This document shows positions 52,650-61,692 of a DNA stretch of 64,000 nucleotides, one piece after another. Origin of the DNA: Erysipelotrichaceae bacterium NK3D112. GTDB lineage: Bacteria > Bacillota_I > Bacilli_A > Erysipelotrichales > Erysipelotrichaceae. Position numbers and translations under genes: made by a program. Positions within the stretch are counted from its first letter, which is position 1. Each line of letters starts with the position of its first letter. The DNA lies in assembly GCA_000701725.1 (NCBI GenBank), contig JNJQ01000003.1, forward strand, positions 1-64,000, written 5' to 3'. The notes below the pieces were generated by a model. The model saw only the letters and a list, made by a program, of their open reading frames with translations. It was not told where the DNA came from and ran no database searches.

Positions 52650-53222
52650 ATGGAACAGAAGGACATCATCATTGAATGTGCGATCAGATGCTTCGAAAAA
52701 CAGGGACTGCATTTCACCATGCAGGACATTGCCAGCGAGCTTCATATCGCCAAAAAAACAATCTATGCACTGTTTCCGGGCAAAGACATTCTTTTGTGCG
52801 CCATGCTGGAAAAAGGCTATGCCGGTATCCATGAAGACAAGCGCAGAATTCTCGACAGCGATCTGAAAACCCTCGATAAAATCCGCGAGGTCATGATCGC
52901 GATGCCCGCTCAGTATCAGCTGATTGATTTCAGACAGCTCAAGCTGCTTGAGGAAAAGTATCCGGTTGTTTATGAAAAACTGATCGGATATTTGGAGGCG
53001 GACTGGGAGCCGGTGATCGAACTGATTGAAAACGCAAAGAAGGAAGGGCTGATCCGGGATGTGCCGATCAGTATCATCCGCAGTGTTTTCACCGCGTCGG
53101 TTGAATCATTTATCTTTAGCGGCACGCTTGAAAAAGAGAACATCACGTTCCGCGATGCCATGAATCAGCTGATTGATATCCTGCTGTCAGGGATCAGAAA
53201 GGATCATTATGAGAAAGATTAA
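52650..53222 (+). CDS. TetR family transcriptional regulator
   Basis: The 190-residue repressor has an N-terminal helix-turn-helix (FTMQDIASELHIAKKTIYALF near residues 23-43) and an all-helical ligand domain with no close family recognised. ATG 52650 abuts the right arm of the inverted repeat at 52620-52649, and the ribosome binding site is poor (AAAGG about 18 bases away), consistent with low expression. It is the first gene of an operon with GH2, GPH symporter and GH36, overlapping GH2 by 14 bases, so it probably controls that operon in response to a sugar-derived ligand. Confidence 0.9.
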   Translation: MEQKDIIIECAIRCFEKQGLHFTMQDIASELHIAKKTIYALFPGKDILLCAMLEKGYAGIHEDKRRILDSDLKTLDKIREVMIAMPAQYQLIDFRQLKLLEEKYPVVYEKLIGYLEADWEPVIELIENAKKEGLIRDVPISIIRSVFTASVESFIFSGTLEKENITFRDAMNQLIDILLSGIRKDHYEKD

Positions 53223-55551
53223 CAATCATTGGGAGTTTACGGAAAACTGGTCGGATGAATTCCGGGAATTCAAAACAGCGGGCACGCCGGTGCGCATTCC
53301 GCACAATGTGAAGGAGATTCCGCTGCATTATGCGGACAGCGAAAGCTATCAGATGATCTGCGGATACAGAAGAAAAATCCGCTTTGACCAGTCTGAAAAG
53401 GACAAGCGTCACTTTATACGCTTTGACGGCGCCGCCCATATTGCCGAGGTCTGGTTCAATGAACATTATCTCGGAAAGCATTCATGCGGATATACATCAT
53501 TCCGCTTTGAAATCACGGATTTCATTGATTATGAAAATGACAACCGCATTGCGGTGAAGCTGGACACCACGGAGAACCCGGAAATCCCGCCGTTCGGATT
53601 TGTCATTGACTATCTGACTTATGGCGGCATTTACAGGGATGTGGTGATTGAAACTAAGGAACAGACATTCCTTGATGATCTGTTTGTCAGCACACCTGAT
53701 ATGAATACCGTGAAGTGCGCGCTGCGCTATAACGGCGCGAAGAACAATGCGGATGTGAAAATCAAAATCCTGGATGCGGACGGAAATATCGTGGGCGAAA
53801 AGCAGATCACCAACGATGTGAAAACCGCAATGGTAGGCGTTGAAAACATCAGACCGTGGAGTCCGGACACACCGGTGCTCTATACTTGCCGTGTGACATG
53901 CGGCGCTGATGTCAAAGAAGTCACATTCGGCTTCCGCACAGTCAGTCTGAGTGAGAATGACATCATGATCAACGGCACGCCGGTGTTCTTACGCGGACTC
54001 AACCGCCACCAGTGCTATCCTTACAGCGGCTATGCGGTACCGGACGCACTGCAGGTGGAAGACGCGAGAATTCTGAAAGAGGAGCTTGGCGTCAATGCGG
54101 TCAGAACCAGCCATTATCCGCAATCGCATGCTTTTATCGATGCATGCGACAGACTCGGTCTGCTGGTCTTCACGGAGATTCCCGGCTGGCAGCACCTTGG
54201 CGACCGCAACTGGAAAAAGCAGGCGATTGAGAATACCAGGGAGATGGTCATCCAGTACCGCAACCATCCGTCGATTGTTCTTTGGGGTGTCAGAATCAAC
54301 GAATCCATGGATGACGATGAATTCTACCGCGCCACCAACCAGACGGCCCATCATCTTGATCCGACAAGACCCACCACGGGTGTCAGATATTTTGAAAAGA
54401 GCTCGCTTCTTGAAGATGTCTATTCCTTCAATGATTTCTCCCATACCGGTAACAATGACGGCGTGAAGCGCAAGAAGGATGTCACTCCCGATGTCAATAA
54501 GCCGATGCTTATCTCAGAGGCAAATGGACATATGTTCCCAACCAAGTCGTTTGATCACTGGCAGAAGCGCCAGGATCATGCGCTGCGCCATGCAAGAGTG
54601 CTAAATGACGCAAGAGCGGATGGGGCACATGCGGGCTGTTTCCAGTGGTGCATGTTCGACTATCCGACCCATAAGGATTTCGGCAGCGGCGACCGTGTCT
54701 GCTATCATGGCGTGATGGATGCTTTCCGCAATCCGAAGCTTGCGGCTGCGGTTTATGCGGCGGAAGGTTCAAAAGAGAATGTTCTGGAAATATCATCCCC
54801 GATGGACATCGGCGATTATGCCGGAGGCAGTGTGACCGATATCTACGCATTCACAAATGCGGATGAGGTCCGCTTATACAAGAATGATGACTTTGTGGCT
54901 TCATTCACGTCCAAAGGCTATGCCGGCATGGAGCACGGACCGGTACTGATTGATGACAGAATCGGCTGTCTGCTCAACACGAAGGAAGGCTTCAGCGGCA
55001 CCAAGGAAAAACTGATCAAGGAAGCACTCAACGCGGCCGGCAGATACGGCATGGCGGGAATGCCGATCAAAAACATGGCCCAGCTTGGCTGGTGCATGGT
55101 CCGCTATGGCATGAAATATGAGGATGGCGTTGCGCTCTATGGCAAATATGTCGGCTCCTGGGGCGGCGATTCCACCCGCTGGCGTTTTGAAGGTTGGAAG
55201 AACGGTGTCTGTGTCAGTTCCGTGACAAAATCTCCTGACTGCTCGCTGCATCTGGAAACAGTCACATCACATACAGAGCTTCATGAAGGCGACACCTATG
55301 ACATGGCGGCCGTCCGGGTCAGAATCAAAGACGGCTATAACAACCCGGCTGTCTATGCCCAGCTGCCCATCACCTTCAAAGCGGAAGGCCCCATTGAAAT
55401 CATCGGCCCCCATACCGTCACCGCGGAAGGCGGCATGTGCGGAACTTACATCCGCACCACCGGTAAGGAAGGCAGTGCGAAATTAACCGTCAGCGCTTAC
55501 GGCCTTGAAGACAGGATTGTTGAGTTTACAGTCAACGGAAAGGAAATCTGA
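53209..55551 (+). CDS. Glycoside hydrolase family 2 (beta-galactosidase-type)
   Basis: The 780-residue GH2 enzyme has the jelly-roll N-terminal domain (RFDGAAHIAEVWFNEHYLGK), an Ig-like domain, and the catalytic barrel with RGLNRHQCYPYSGYA. The acid/base is probably Glu365 in GVRINES and the nucleophile Glu437 in LISEANG. The usual WSLGNE is altered to WGVRINE, so the substrate may not be lactose. C-terminal domains extend from about residue 530. There is no signal peptide. ATG 53209 follows AGAAAGGATC. The stop overlaps the symporter start by one base. Confidence 0.92.
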   Translation: MRKINNHWEFTENWSDEFREFKTAGTPVRIPHNVKEIPLHYADSESYQMICGYRRKIRFDQSEKDKRHFIRFDGAAHIAEVWFNEHYLGKHSCGYTSFRFEITDFIDYENDNRIAVKLDTTENPEIPPFGFVIDYLTYGGIYRDVVIETKEQTFLDDLFVSTPDMNTVKCALRYNGAKNNADVKIKILDADGNIVGEKQITNDVKTAMVGVENIRPWSPDTPVLYTCRVTCGADVKEVTFGFRTVSLSENDIMINGTPVFLRGLNRHQCYPYSGYAVPDALQVEDARILKEELGVNAVRTSHYPQSHAFIDACDRLGLLVFTEIPGWQHLGDRNWKKQAIENTREMVIQYRNHPSIVLWGVRINESMDDDEFYRATNQTAHHLDPTRPTTGVRYFEKSSLLEDVYSFNDFSHTGNNDGVKRKKDVTPDVNKPMLISEANGHMFPTKSFDHWQKRQDHALRHARVLNDARADGAHAGCFQWCMFDYPTHKDFGSGDRVCYHGVMDAFRNPKLAAAVYAAEGSKENVLEISSPMDIGDYAGGSVTDIYAFTNADEVRLYKNDDFVASFTSKGYAGMEHGPVLIDDRIGCLLNTKEGFSGTKEKLIKEALNAAGRYGMAGMPIKNMAQLGWCMVRYGMKYEDGVALYGKYVGSWGGDSTRWRFEGWKNGVCVSSVTKSPDCSLHLETVTSHTELHEGDTYDMAAVRVRIKDGYNNPAVYAQLPITFKAEGPIEIIGPHTVTAEGGMCGTYIRTTGKEGSAKLTVSAYGLEDRIVEFTVNGKEI

Positions 55552-56936
55552 TGAAATTCGGTAAAAAGGAAATGAGCGCCTTTGGCTTCGGTGCCATCGG
55601 CAAGGACATGGTGTATGCGTTAAGTGCGTCATTCGTCATGTATTATTATCAGGATATTCTCGGTATTTCGGCAGCCTTTGTCGGAACCATCCTGATGATT
55701 GCGCGTGTGTTTGACGCTGTGAATGACCCGTTTATGGGTGTCGTGGTTGCCAAAACCAACACAAAGTGGGGCAGATTCCGTCCCTGGGTTCTGCTTGGCA
55801 CCGTGCTCAACGCGATTGTGCTTGTTTACATGTTCAATGTGCCTGAGCTTGCCGGCAGCGCACTGAAGACTTATTTCTCAATCATCTATATTCTCTGGGG
55901 TGTCACATACACCATGATGGACATTCCTTACTGGTCCATGATTCCGGCGGTCACCGACAATGCGAAAGACCGTGAGAACATGTCCGTGATCGGCAGAACA
56001 TGCGCAGGCGTCGGCAATGCGCTGATCACCATCGGCACCGTCATGGCGGTTGCGATGCTCGGCAAAGGAAATGAAAGAGCCGGTTTCGGAAAATTCGCGA
56101 TCATTGTCGCGGTGATCTTCGTCATCGCCGAAGCGGTTCTGTTCTTCTGCATCAAAGAGAGAAAGAGCGAAGAAAAGATGGAAACTGTCTCCATCCCCGA
56201 AATGTTCAGATCCCTTTTCAACAATGACCAGGCGATGGTCACTGTCATCACCATTGTTCTGATCAATACCGCGCTTTACATCACATCCAACCTGATTATC
56301 TACTTCTTTAAATACGATATCGGCGGAGCCGGCTGGAGCGGAACATACACACTGTTCTCCTCGGTGGGCGGGGCTTCACAGATACTCGGCATGATGATTG
56401 TCTATCCGCTGTTAAGAAAGAAATTCGGCAACACCCAGATCTTCAGACTTTGCCTGATCAGTGCGATTGCCGGTTATGGATTGCTGCTGGCGGTTTGCCT
56501 GCTTGGCTTTGCGCACAACATCGCCATCATCCTGATTCCGGGCATCCTTGTATTCCTTTCCAACGGTATCCTGACCGTACTGACCACTGTCTTCCTGTCC
56601 GCCTCGGTTGACTATGGCGAGCTCAAGACCGGTCACAGAGAGGAATCCGTGATCTTCTCCATGCAGACATTCGTCGTCAAGCTGGCAAGCGGTGTCGCCG
56701 TATTCCTGACCGGTATCGGCATCTCCATGATCGGACTTGTCGGCAATGCGGACACGGAAGGCGAGATCGTTGCCCAAAGCGCTTCCACCTTGATGGGACT
56801 GCGTCTTTTGATGACGCTGATTCCGATTGCCGGACTGATCGCCGCATTCTTTGTATTCAAGAATAAATTTATCCTGAGCGATGAAAAGAGCGAGGAAATC
56901 GCAGCTGAACTGAAAGCACGCAGAGAAGAGGCATGA
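55551..56936 (+). CDS. GPH-family sugar:cation symporter
   Basis: This 461-residue transporter has 12 predicted helices and belongs to the glycoside-pentoside-hexuronide family (MelB/XynP-like). The conserved start FGKKEMSAFGFGAIGKDMVY and the first loop RVFDAVNDPFMGVVVAKTNT are typical, as is WGRFRPWVLLGT. It probably imports the oligosaccharide cleaved by the neighbouring GH2 and GH36 enzymes with Na+ or H+. It is coupled to GH2 (TGATG) and lies one base before GH36. Confidence 0.94.
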   Translation: MKFGKKEMSAFGFGAIGKDMVYALSASFVMYYYQDILGISAAFVGTILMIARVFDAVNDPFMGVVVAKTNTKWGRFRPWVLLGTVLNAIVLVYMFNVPELAGSALKTYFSIIYILWGVTYTMMDIPYWSMIPAVTDNAKDRENMSVIGRTCAGVGNALITIGTVMAVAMLGKGNERAGFGKFAIIVAVIFVIAEAVLFFCIKERKSEEKMETVSIPEMFRSLFNNDQAMVTVITIVLINTALYITSNLIIYFFKYDIGGAGWSGTYTLFSSVGGASQILGMMIVYPLLRKKFGNTQIFRLCLISAIAGYGLLLAVCLLGFAHNIAIILIPGILVFLSNGILTVLTTVFLSASVDYGELKTGHREESVIFSMQTFVVKLASGVAVFLTGIGISMIGLVGNADTEGEIVAQSASTLMGLRLLMTLIPIAGLIAAFFVFKNKFILSDEKSEEIAAELKARREEA

Positions 56937-56937
56937 T

Positions 56938-58512
56938 ATGAATGTCAATTACAGAATGAGCACCATGGAAGGAACCGTGAGTGAGGGATCGTGTCAGCTG
57001 GATGAAGAGATGCATCTGGTCTTTCCGGTTCATGATGAGACCATTGACAGCATTTCCGCTGTGATTCATCTTGAGACAGCCGATGATGAAAAGATCTTCA
57101 TGAACGGTTATCAGACATGGACGCACTGCCGGGAGTATACCAAGAGGAACCGCATCAGAGGTCTGCGCGGCATTCCCCGCAGACTTGTGAACCGATATGC
57201 GTTTGACGGCTACTCCGATTACCATTTCTCTGAATATCCGTATTCCAGAGGGGTATTGCACGGATGGAGCTGGTGCTATTTCCGCAAGGGCAATTTCTAC
57301 CGCCTGTTTGCCTCACTCGGTGAGCAGAACGGCTATACACAGTTTATTTACAATGCCAATGAATCAACCCTGACCATCCGCAAGGATTCCCATGGACTCA
57401 AGGCTGACGGCGACTTTGCGGCAATGGATCTTTTCTATGCGGAAGGCAGCGAGGATGCGGTCTATGACGCATGGTTTGCGAAGATGGATATCCATCCCAT
57501 CACCAATGAAAAGATCGCCGGCTATTCCAGCTGGTACAACCGCTATCAGAACATCAATGAAAAAGCGATCCGCGAGGATCTGGCCGGATGTGTCAACATT
57601 TTCGAAAAGGGCGATCTGTTTCAGATCGATGACGGCTGGGAGCCGTTTGTCGGTGACTGGCTTGAGAGCGATCCTGCCAAATTCCCCGACGGCATGAAAG
57701 TCATGGCGGATGAGATCCACGCCGCCGGTTTCAAGGCAGGCCTGTGGCTGGCACCGTTCAGTGCGGAGGAAAAGAGTGAAACCTTCCGCAATCATCCCGA
57801 CTGGTTCATTAAACATGAAGGCGAGTATTTCAAGGGCGGCTCCAACTGGAGCGGATTCTATTGCCTGGACATTGATCATCCCGAAGTCATCGCATATCTG
57901 AAACAGGTGTTCAGCCGTGTGTTTGACGAATGGGGATTTGATCTGGTCAAGCTGGATTTCCTGTACTGTGCGGCGCCTTATGGCTCGGACAGGGAAACCA
58001 GAGCTGCCAGAATGATCCGTGCGGTCGATCTGCTCAGGGAATTATGCGGAAACCATCCGATTCTCGGATGCGGTGTTCCGGTAATGCCGGCATTCGGCAA
58101 ATTCGAATACTGCCGTATTTCCAATGATGTGACCCTGGACTGGGATGACAAGGCATACATGCATCTGATCCACAGAGAGCGTCCCAGCACAAAAAACGCT
58201 GTGGACAACATTATTTCCAGACACGGTCTCAATGGCCGGGCGTATCTTTCCGATCCGGATGTGTTCTTCTTAAGACGTGAAAACTGCCAGCTAACGGACA
58301 ACCAGAAATATTCCCTGGCTGTGCTGGATGCGCTTTGCGGCGGTGTGTTCCTGACCAGTGATGATCCGGGCAGCTATACGGAAGAGATGAAACGCCAATA
58401 CAGGCTGTACCGCTCTTTGACCAAAGCGGAGAACGTCCGCGTCAGCAGCGACAGCGGCATCACGGTCGTTTACGATCTGGATGATGAGACAACCAGAAGA
58501 AGACTCTTCTGA
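56938..58512 (+). CDS. Alpha-galactosidase-type glycoside hydrolase, GH36
   Basis: The 524-residue protein has a GH36-type barrel. FQIDDGWEPFVGDW lies near residue 236 and LWLAPFSAEEKSE near residue 275. The candidate nucleophile aspartate is in LVKLDFLYCA (near residue 340), and the acid/base in YCRISNDVTLDWDD (near residue 395). The N-terminal beta domain is shorter than that of typical AgaA enzymes (about 700 residues), so substrate specificity is uncertain. It is the last gene of the TetR operon, before a strong terminator. Confidence 0.88.
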   Translation: MNVNYRMSTMEGTVSEGSCQLDEEMHLVFPVHDETIDSISAVIHLETADDEKIFMNGYQTWTHCREYTKRNRIRGLRGIPRRLVNRYAFDGYSDYHFSEYPYSRGVLHGWSWCYFRKGNFYRLFASLGEQNGYTQFIYNANESTLTIRKDSHGLKADGDFAAMDLFYAEGSEDAVYDAWFAKMDIHPITNEKIAGYSSWYNRYQNINEKAIREDLAGCVNIFEKGDLFQIDDGWEPFVGDWLESDPAKFPDGMKVMADEIHAAGFKAGLWLAPFSAEEKSETFRNHPDWFIKHEGEYFKGGSNWSGFYCLDIDHPEVIAYLKQVFSRVFDEWGFDLVKLDFLYCAAPYGSDRETRAARMIRAVDLLRELCGNHPILGCGVPVMPAFGKFEYCRISNDVTLDWDDKAYMHLIHRERPSTKNAVDNIISRHGLNGRAYLSDPDVFFLRRENCQLTDNQKYSLAVLDALCGGVFLTSDDPGSYTEEMKRQYRLYRSLTKAENVRVSSDSGITVVYDLDDETTRRRLF

Positions 58513-58520
58513 ATCATATG

Positions 58521-58556
58521 AAGCATTGTGTTAAAGTATATACACAATGCTTTTTT
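58521..58556 (+). terminator. Terminator of the TetR-GH2-GPH-GH36 operon
   Basis: AAGCATTGTGT (58521-58531) pairs perfectly with ACACAATGCTT (58542-58552), then TTTTTT. Confidence 0.92.
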
Positions 58557-58570
58557 AAAAGGAGGCGCGC

Positions 58571-59386
58571 ATGAGACAGAATCTTCATACCCATACAACG
58601 TATTGCGACGGTATCAATTCCGCTGAAGAAATGGTTCAGGCGGCAATCGCAAAACGTTTTGACATTCTCGGCTTTTCCGGTCACGGTCCGGTCAAAGACC
58701 CGTATGCCATGAGCATTGAAGGCACCCGGCAGTATGTGAATGAAATCCAAATGCTGAAAGAAGAATACAGGGATCAGATCAGCATTTACCTTGGCGTGGA
58801 GGAGGATTCGACCAACCGCATGTGGCTCAAGGAGCCGTTTGAATATGTGATCGGTTCGGTCCATACCCTCAGCCATGAAGGCATGACACTGGCTATCGAT
58901 TACAATCGCGGCGTGCTTGAAGCGATGTATGAAAGCTGGTTCGGAAGTGATTTCCGCGCGCTTGCAAAGCAGTATTATGCGGATGTGGCGGCGATGAAAG
59001 ACTGGGATGAGGTCGATATCATCGGGCATCTTGATCTGATCACCAAATACAATGAGGATGAGTCATTCATCCGCTTTGATGATCCTGTCTATGTGTCTTA
59101 TGCATGCGATGCGATCGATGCGTTTGCCGGGAAAAAGATTCTTGAAGTCAACACCGGCGCGATTGCCAGAAAGAACCGCAGAACCCCGTATCCGTATAAG
59201 AATCTGCTTGCCTATATGCATGAGAAGAATGTTCAGATCGTGCTCAATTCCGACTGCCATGATGCGGCATATCTGGACTGCGCGTTTGAGGAAACTTTAA
59301 AGCTGATCAAAGAATGCGGATACCGTTCCATGATGCGCTTTACCGGCAACGGATTTGAGGAGACAGACATTGAGCTGTTTGAATGA
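58571..59386 (+). CDS. PHP-domain phosphatase, histidinol-phosphatase type
   Basis: The 271-residue PHP-fold metallohydrolase resembles HisK-type histidinol phosphatases. Its metal-binding motifs are NLHTHTTYCDG at the N terminus, GFSGHGPV near residue 37, LGVEEDST near residue 73, IGSVHTLS near residue 94, and NSDCHDAAY near residue 230. No other his genes are nearby, so it may be a general phosphatase rather than a biosynthetic one. AAAGGAGG precedes the start. It is probably cotranscribed with the HD protein that follows one base later. Confidence 0.88.
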   Translation: MRQNLHTHTTYCDGINSAEEMVQAAIAKRFDILGFSGHGPVKDPYAMSIEGTRQYVNEIQMLKEEYRDQISIYLGVEEDSTNRMWLKEPFEYVIGSVHTLSHEGMTLAIDYNRGVLEAMYESWFGSDFRALAKQYYADVAAMKDWDEVDIIGHLDLITKYNEDESFIRFDDPVYVSYACDAIDAFAGKKILEVNTGAIARKNRRTPYPYKNLLAYMHEKNVQIVLNSDCHDAAYLDCAFEETLKLIKECGYRSMMRFTGNGFEETDIELFE

Positions 59387-59387
59387 A

Positions 59388-60161
59388 ATGACAAAAGAAG
59401 CTGTTAATCTCAGCCATGCATATAAAGCCATCGCCGCTTTCTTTAAACGATATGAAAATCTCAGCGATCCCGGATACATACTCAAAATCAGGCACACATA
59501 TCATGTGGCAACCAATGCACGAAGGATTGCTGAATCATTGAACCTGTCAGAGACAGATGTGAAACTGGCAGAACTGATCGGTCTCTTGCATGATGTGGGA
59601 CGCTTTGAGGAGCTGATGATCACAAAGGAGTTCAACAGCGCCCGCTTCGATCATGCGCTGTATGGCGTACAGATGCTGTTTGAAAGGGGAATGATCCGCG
59701 AGTTCATTGATACGGACGCATATGATGAGATCATTTATCACGCCGTGATCAATCACAGCCGCCTGCACATTGACAAATGCCCCGATGAACTCAGCCTGCT
59801 TCATGCGGAAATCATCCGCGATGCGGACAAGCTTGACAATTTCCGCGTGAAAATCGAAGAACCCGTTGAAAACATATTCCCCGGCAGGATCACCACGAAA
59901 GAATCCGTGGAGAATTCCAAAATATCAGAGCCTGTATACAATGCGTTAATGAACAGGCAGTGCGTCAATGTCAAAGACAGGCAGACGCCGCTGGATTATT
60001 TTGTGACAATCATCGGCTTCTATTTTGATCTGAACTTTGAGGTGACAAAGCGGATTGTCCATGAGGAACATCTTCTGGAGCGGATGACAGACCGCTTTGA
60101 ATACAAAAACGAAACAACCCGCGCGCAGATACAGACAATCCTTAATCTGTGTGCAATCTGA
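59388..60161 (+). CDS. HD-domain phosphohydrolase
   Basis: The 257-residue protein has an HD metal-dependent hydrolase domain: HTYHVATNARRIAESL (metal His), ELIGLLHDVGRFEEL (the HD pair), INHSRLHI, and IIRDADKLDNF (the distal Asp). The 80-residue C-terminal region is helical and unclassified. The substrate could be a nucleotide. ATG 59388 follows the previous stop by one base; no separate ribosome binding site is seen, so translation is probably coupled. Confidence 0.87.
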   Translation: MTKEAVNLSHAYKAIAAFFKRYENLSDPGYILKIRHTYHVATNARRIAESLNLSETDVKLAELIGLLHDVGRFEELMITKEFNSARFDHALYGVQMLFERGMIREFIDTDAYDEIIYHAVINHSRLHIDKCPDELSLLHAEIIRDADKLDNFRVKIEEPVENIFPGRITTKESVENSKISEPVYNALMNRQCVNVKDRQTPLDYFVTIIGFYFDLNFEVTKRIVHEEHLLERMTDRFEYKNETTRAQIQTILNLCAI

Positions 60162-60179
60162 AATCTTAAATATAAAAAT

Positions 60180-60242
60180 GAAAATCATTTTCGTTTTACT
60201 TGACTGCATATGCATTCATACATAAAATTGAAAATGGTTTTC
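60180..60242 (+). promoter_or_regulatory. Promoter of the zinc operon flanked by two Fur-family boxes
   Basis: TTGACT (60200-60205), 17 bases, TAAAAT (60223-60228). GAAAATCATTTTC at 60180-60192 and GAAAATGGTTTTC at 60230-60242 lie exactly 50 bp apart, one just upstream of the -35 and one over the transcription start. Their flanks are also alike (ATAAAA before, TTTTACTT after), as if duplicated. They are probable Zur sites. Confidence 0.82.
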
Positions 60243-60262
60243 ATTTTACTTTTGGGGGTTTT

Positions 60263-60700
60263 ATGAATAACAAATCCAGATATACAACAAAACACTATGC
60301 GGAAATCGCCGCATTTCTTGAAAAGATGGAAGGCAGCCATATCACTGCCCAGGATGTCTGCGATCACTTCCGGGAAGAGGGCAGACCGATTTCCACGACC
60401 ACCGTTTACCGCCAGCTTGACCGTCTGGTGGATGAGGGAGTTGTGAACAAGTACATCATAGACGCAAACAGTCCCGCCTGTTTTGAATTCAGCAGAGTGA
60501 GAAACAACGGCCATATGTCCTGCTATCACTGCAAATGCGAAAAATGCGGCAGACTGATTCATCTGCATTGCGATGAGATTGAAGAGCTCTGCGCGCATAT
60601 GAAAAATGAACATCACTTCATTCTCAATCCGGCCCGTACGGTTTTTTACGGCATCTGCGAGTCTTGTGCAAAGGGGGGAAACAGCACGTGTATAAAATGA
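60263..60700 (+). CDS. zur: Fur-family regulator, probably Zur
   Basis: The 145-residue Fur-family repressor has a winged helix (ITAQDVCDHFREEGRPISTT, VYRQLDRLVDEGVV) and a dimer domain with MSCYHCKCEKCGRLIHLHC. A second cysteine pair, CESC, lies near the C terminus, and together they form the structural zinc site. Its position at the head of znuACB, under two matching boxes, points to zinc-responsive autorepression. ATG 60263 follows GGGGG; the longer frame from 60200 crosses the promoter. The gene overlaps znuA. Zur is assigned by context, not by sequence alone. Confidence 0.87.
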   Translation: MNNKSRYTTKHYAEIAAFLEKMEGSHITAQDVCDHFREEGRPISTTTVYRQLDRLVDEGVVNKYIIDANSPACFEFSRVRNNGHMSCYHCKCEKCGRLIHLHCDEIEELCAHMKNEHHFILNPARTVFYGICESCAKGGNSTCIK

Positions 60701-61692
60701 GCAAAACAATGATTGCGGCATCCCTTGCGCTTTGCCTTGCGGGCTGTTCAGATTCATCCGGACAGAATGCACAGCCTTCCGGTTCTGATCAGGATCTCAG
60801 CATTGTGGCGACGGTCTTTCCGGTCTGGGACTGGTGCCGGGAAATACTGGGAGAAAACCCGGGCAATGTGAAACTGACATTCCTGCTGGAAAGCGGCACG
60901 GATATGCACAGCTATCAGCCCAGTGCATCCGATATTCTTGAAATCGCGAATTCGGATCTGTTTGTCTATATCGGCGGAGAATCAGACACCTGGACGGCAG
61001 ATGCGCTGAAACAAAGTGTCAATCCAGATCAGTCCGCCGTCAGCGTGATGGAACTGCTGGAAGGTGCGGTTGTCGAAGAAGAGATCAAAGAGGGCATGCA
61101 GGAAACAGAACATGACCACGATCATGAACATGAGGAAGAGCCGGAATATGATGAACATGTCTGGCTGTCTTTGAAAAATGCGGAAACAGCTGTCGCAAAG
61201 CTGGCAGAGATTATCTGTGAAAAAGATCCGGCAAACGCTGAAATTTACCGGGACAACGCAACCGCGTATATTGAACAGCTCAGCAATCTGGATGCGCAGT
61301 ATATCGAAGCCGTGAAACAGGCTGAAGTGAAAACACTTCTGTTTGCGGACCGCTTCCCGTTCCGTTATTTCTGCGATGATTACGGACTGGATTATTATGC
61401 GGCCTTTGCCGGCTGCTCAGCGGAAACAGAAGCAAGTTTTGAAACCATTCTGTTTCTTGCCAACAAAACTGATGAGCTTGGCCTGAAACACATTATGACG
61501 ATTGAAAACAGCGATGAGCGTATCGCTTCCACCGTGATTGAAAGCACAAAAACCAAAGATATGGACATCCTGCATATGGATTCCATGCAGAATACCACAC
61601 GCAAAGCTTCAGAAGAAGGAAACACATATCTTTCCGTGATGACATCCAATCTTTCCGTTCTAAAGCAGGCGTTAAGCAAAGGCGGTAATTAA
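60688..61692 (+). CDS. znuA: Zinc ABC transporter substrate-binding lipoprotein
   Basis: This cluster A-I metal-binding lipoprotein (334 residues) captures zinc outside the cell. The lipobox is LAGC, followed by SIVATVFPVWDWCREILGEN and GTDMHSYQPSASDI (metal His), then the His/acid-rich loop EHDHDHEHEEEPEYDEH typical of zinc-binding members. DRFPFRYFCDDYGLDYYAAF lies further on. I choose GTG 60688, nine bases after GGGGGG; the ATG at 60697 in the same frame overlaps the zur stop but is 18 bases from that site. It overlaps znuC by one base. Confidence 0.9.
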   Translation: MYKMSKTMIAASLALCLAGCSDSSGQNAQPSGSDQDLSIVATVFPVWDWCREILGENPGNVKLTFLLESGTDMHSYQPSASDILEIANSDLFVYIGGESDTWTADALKQSVNPDQSAVSVMELLEGAVVEEEIKEGMQETEHDHDHEHEEEPEYDEHVWLSLKNAETAVAKLAEIICEKDPANAEIYRDNATAYIEQLSNLDAQYIEAVKQAEVKTLLFADRFPFRYFCDDYGLDYYAAFAGCSAETEASFETILFLANKTDELGLKHIMTIENSDERIASTVIESTKTKDMDILHMDSMQNTTRKASEEGNTYLSVMTSNLSVLKQALSKGGN

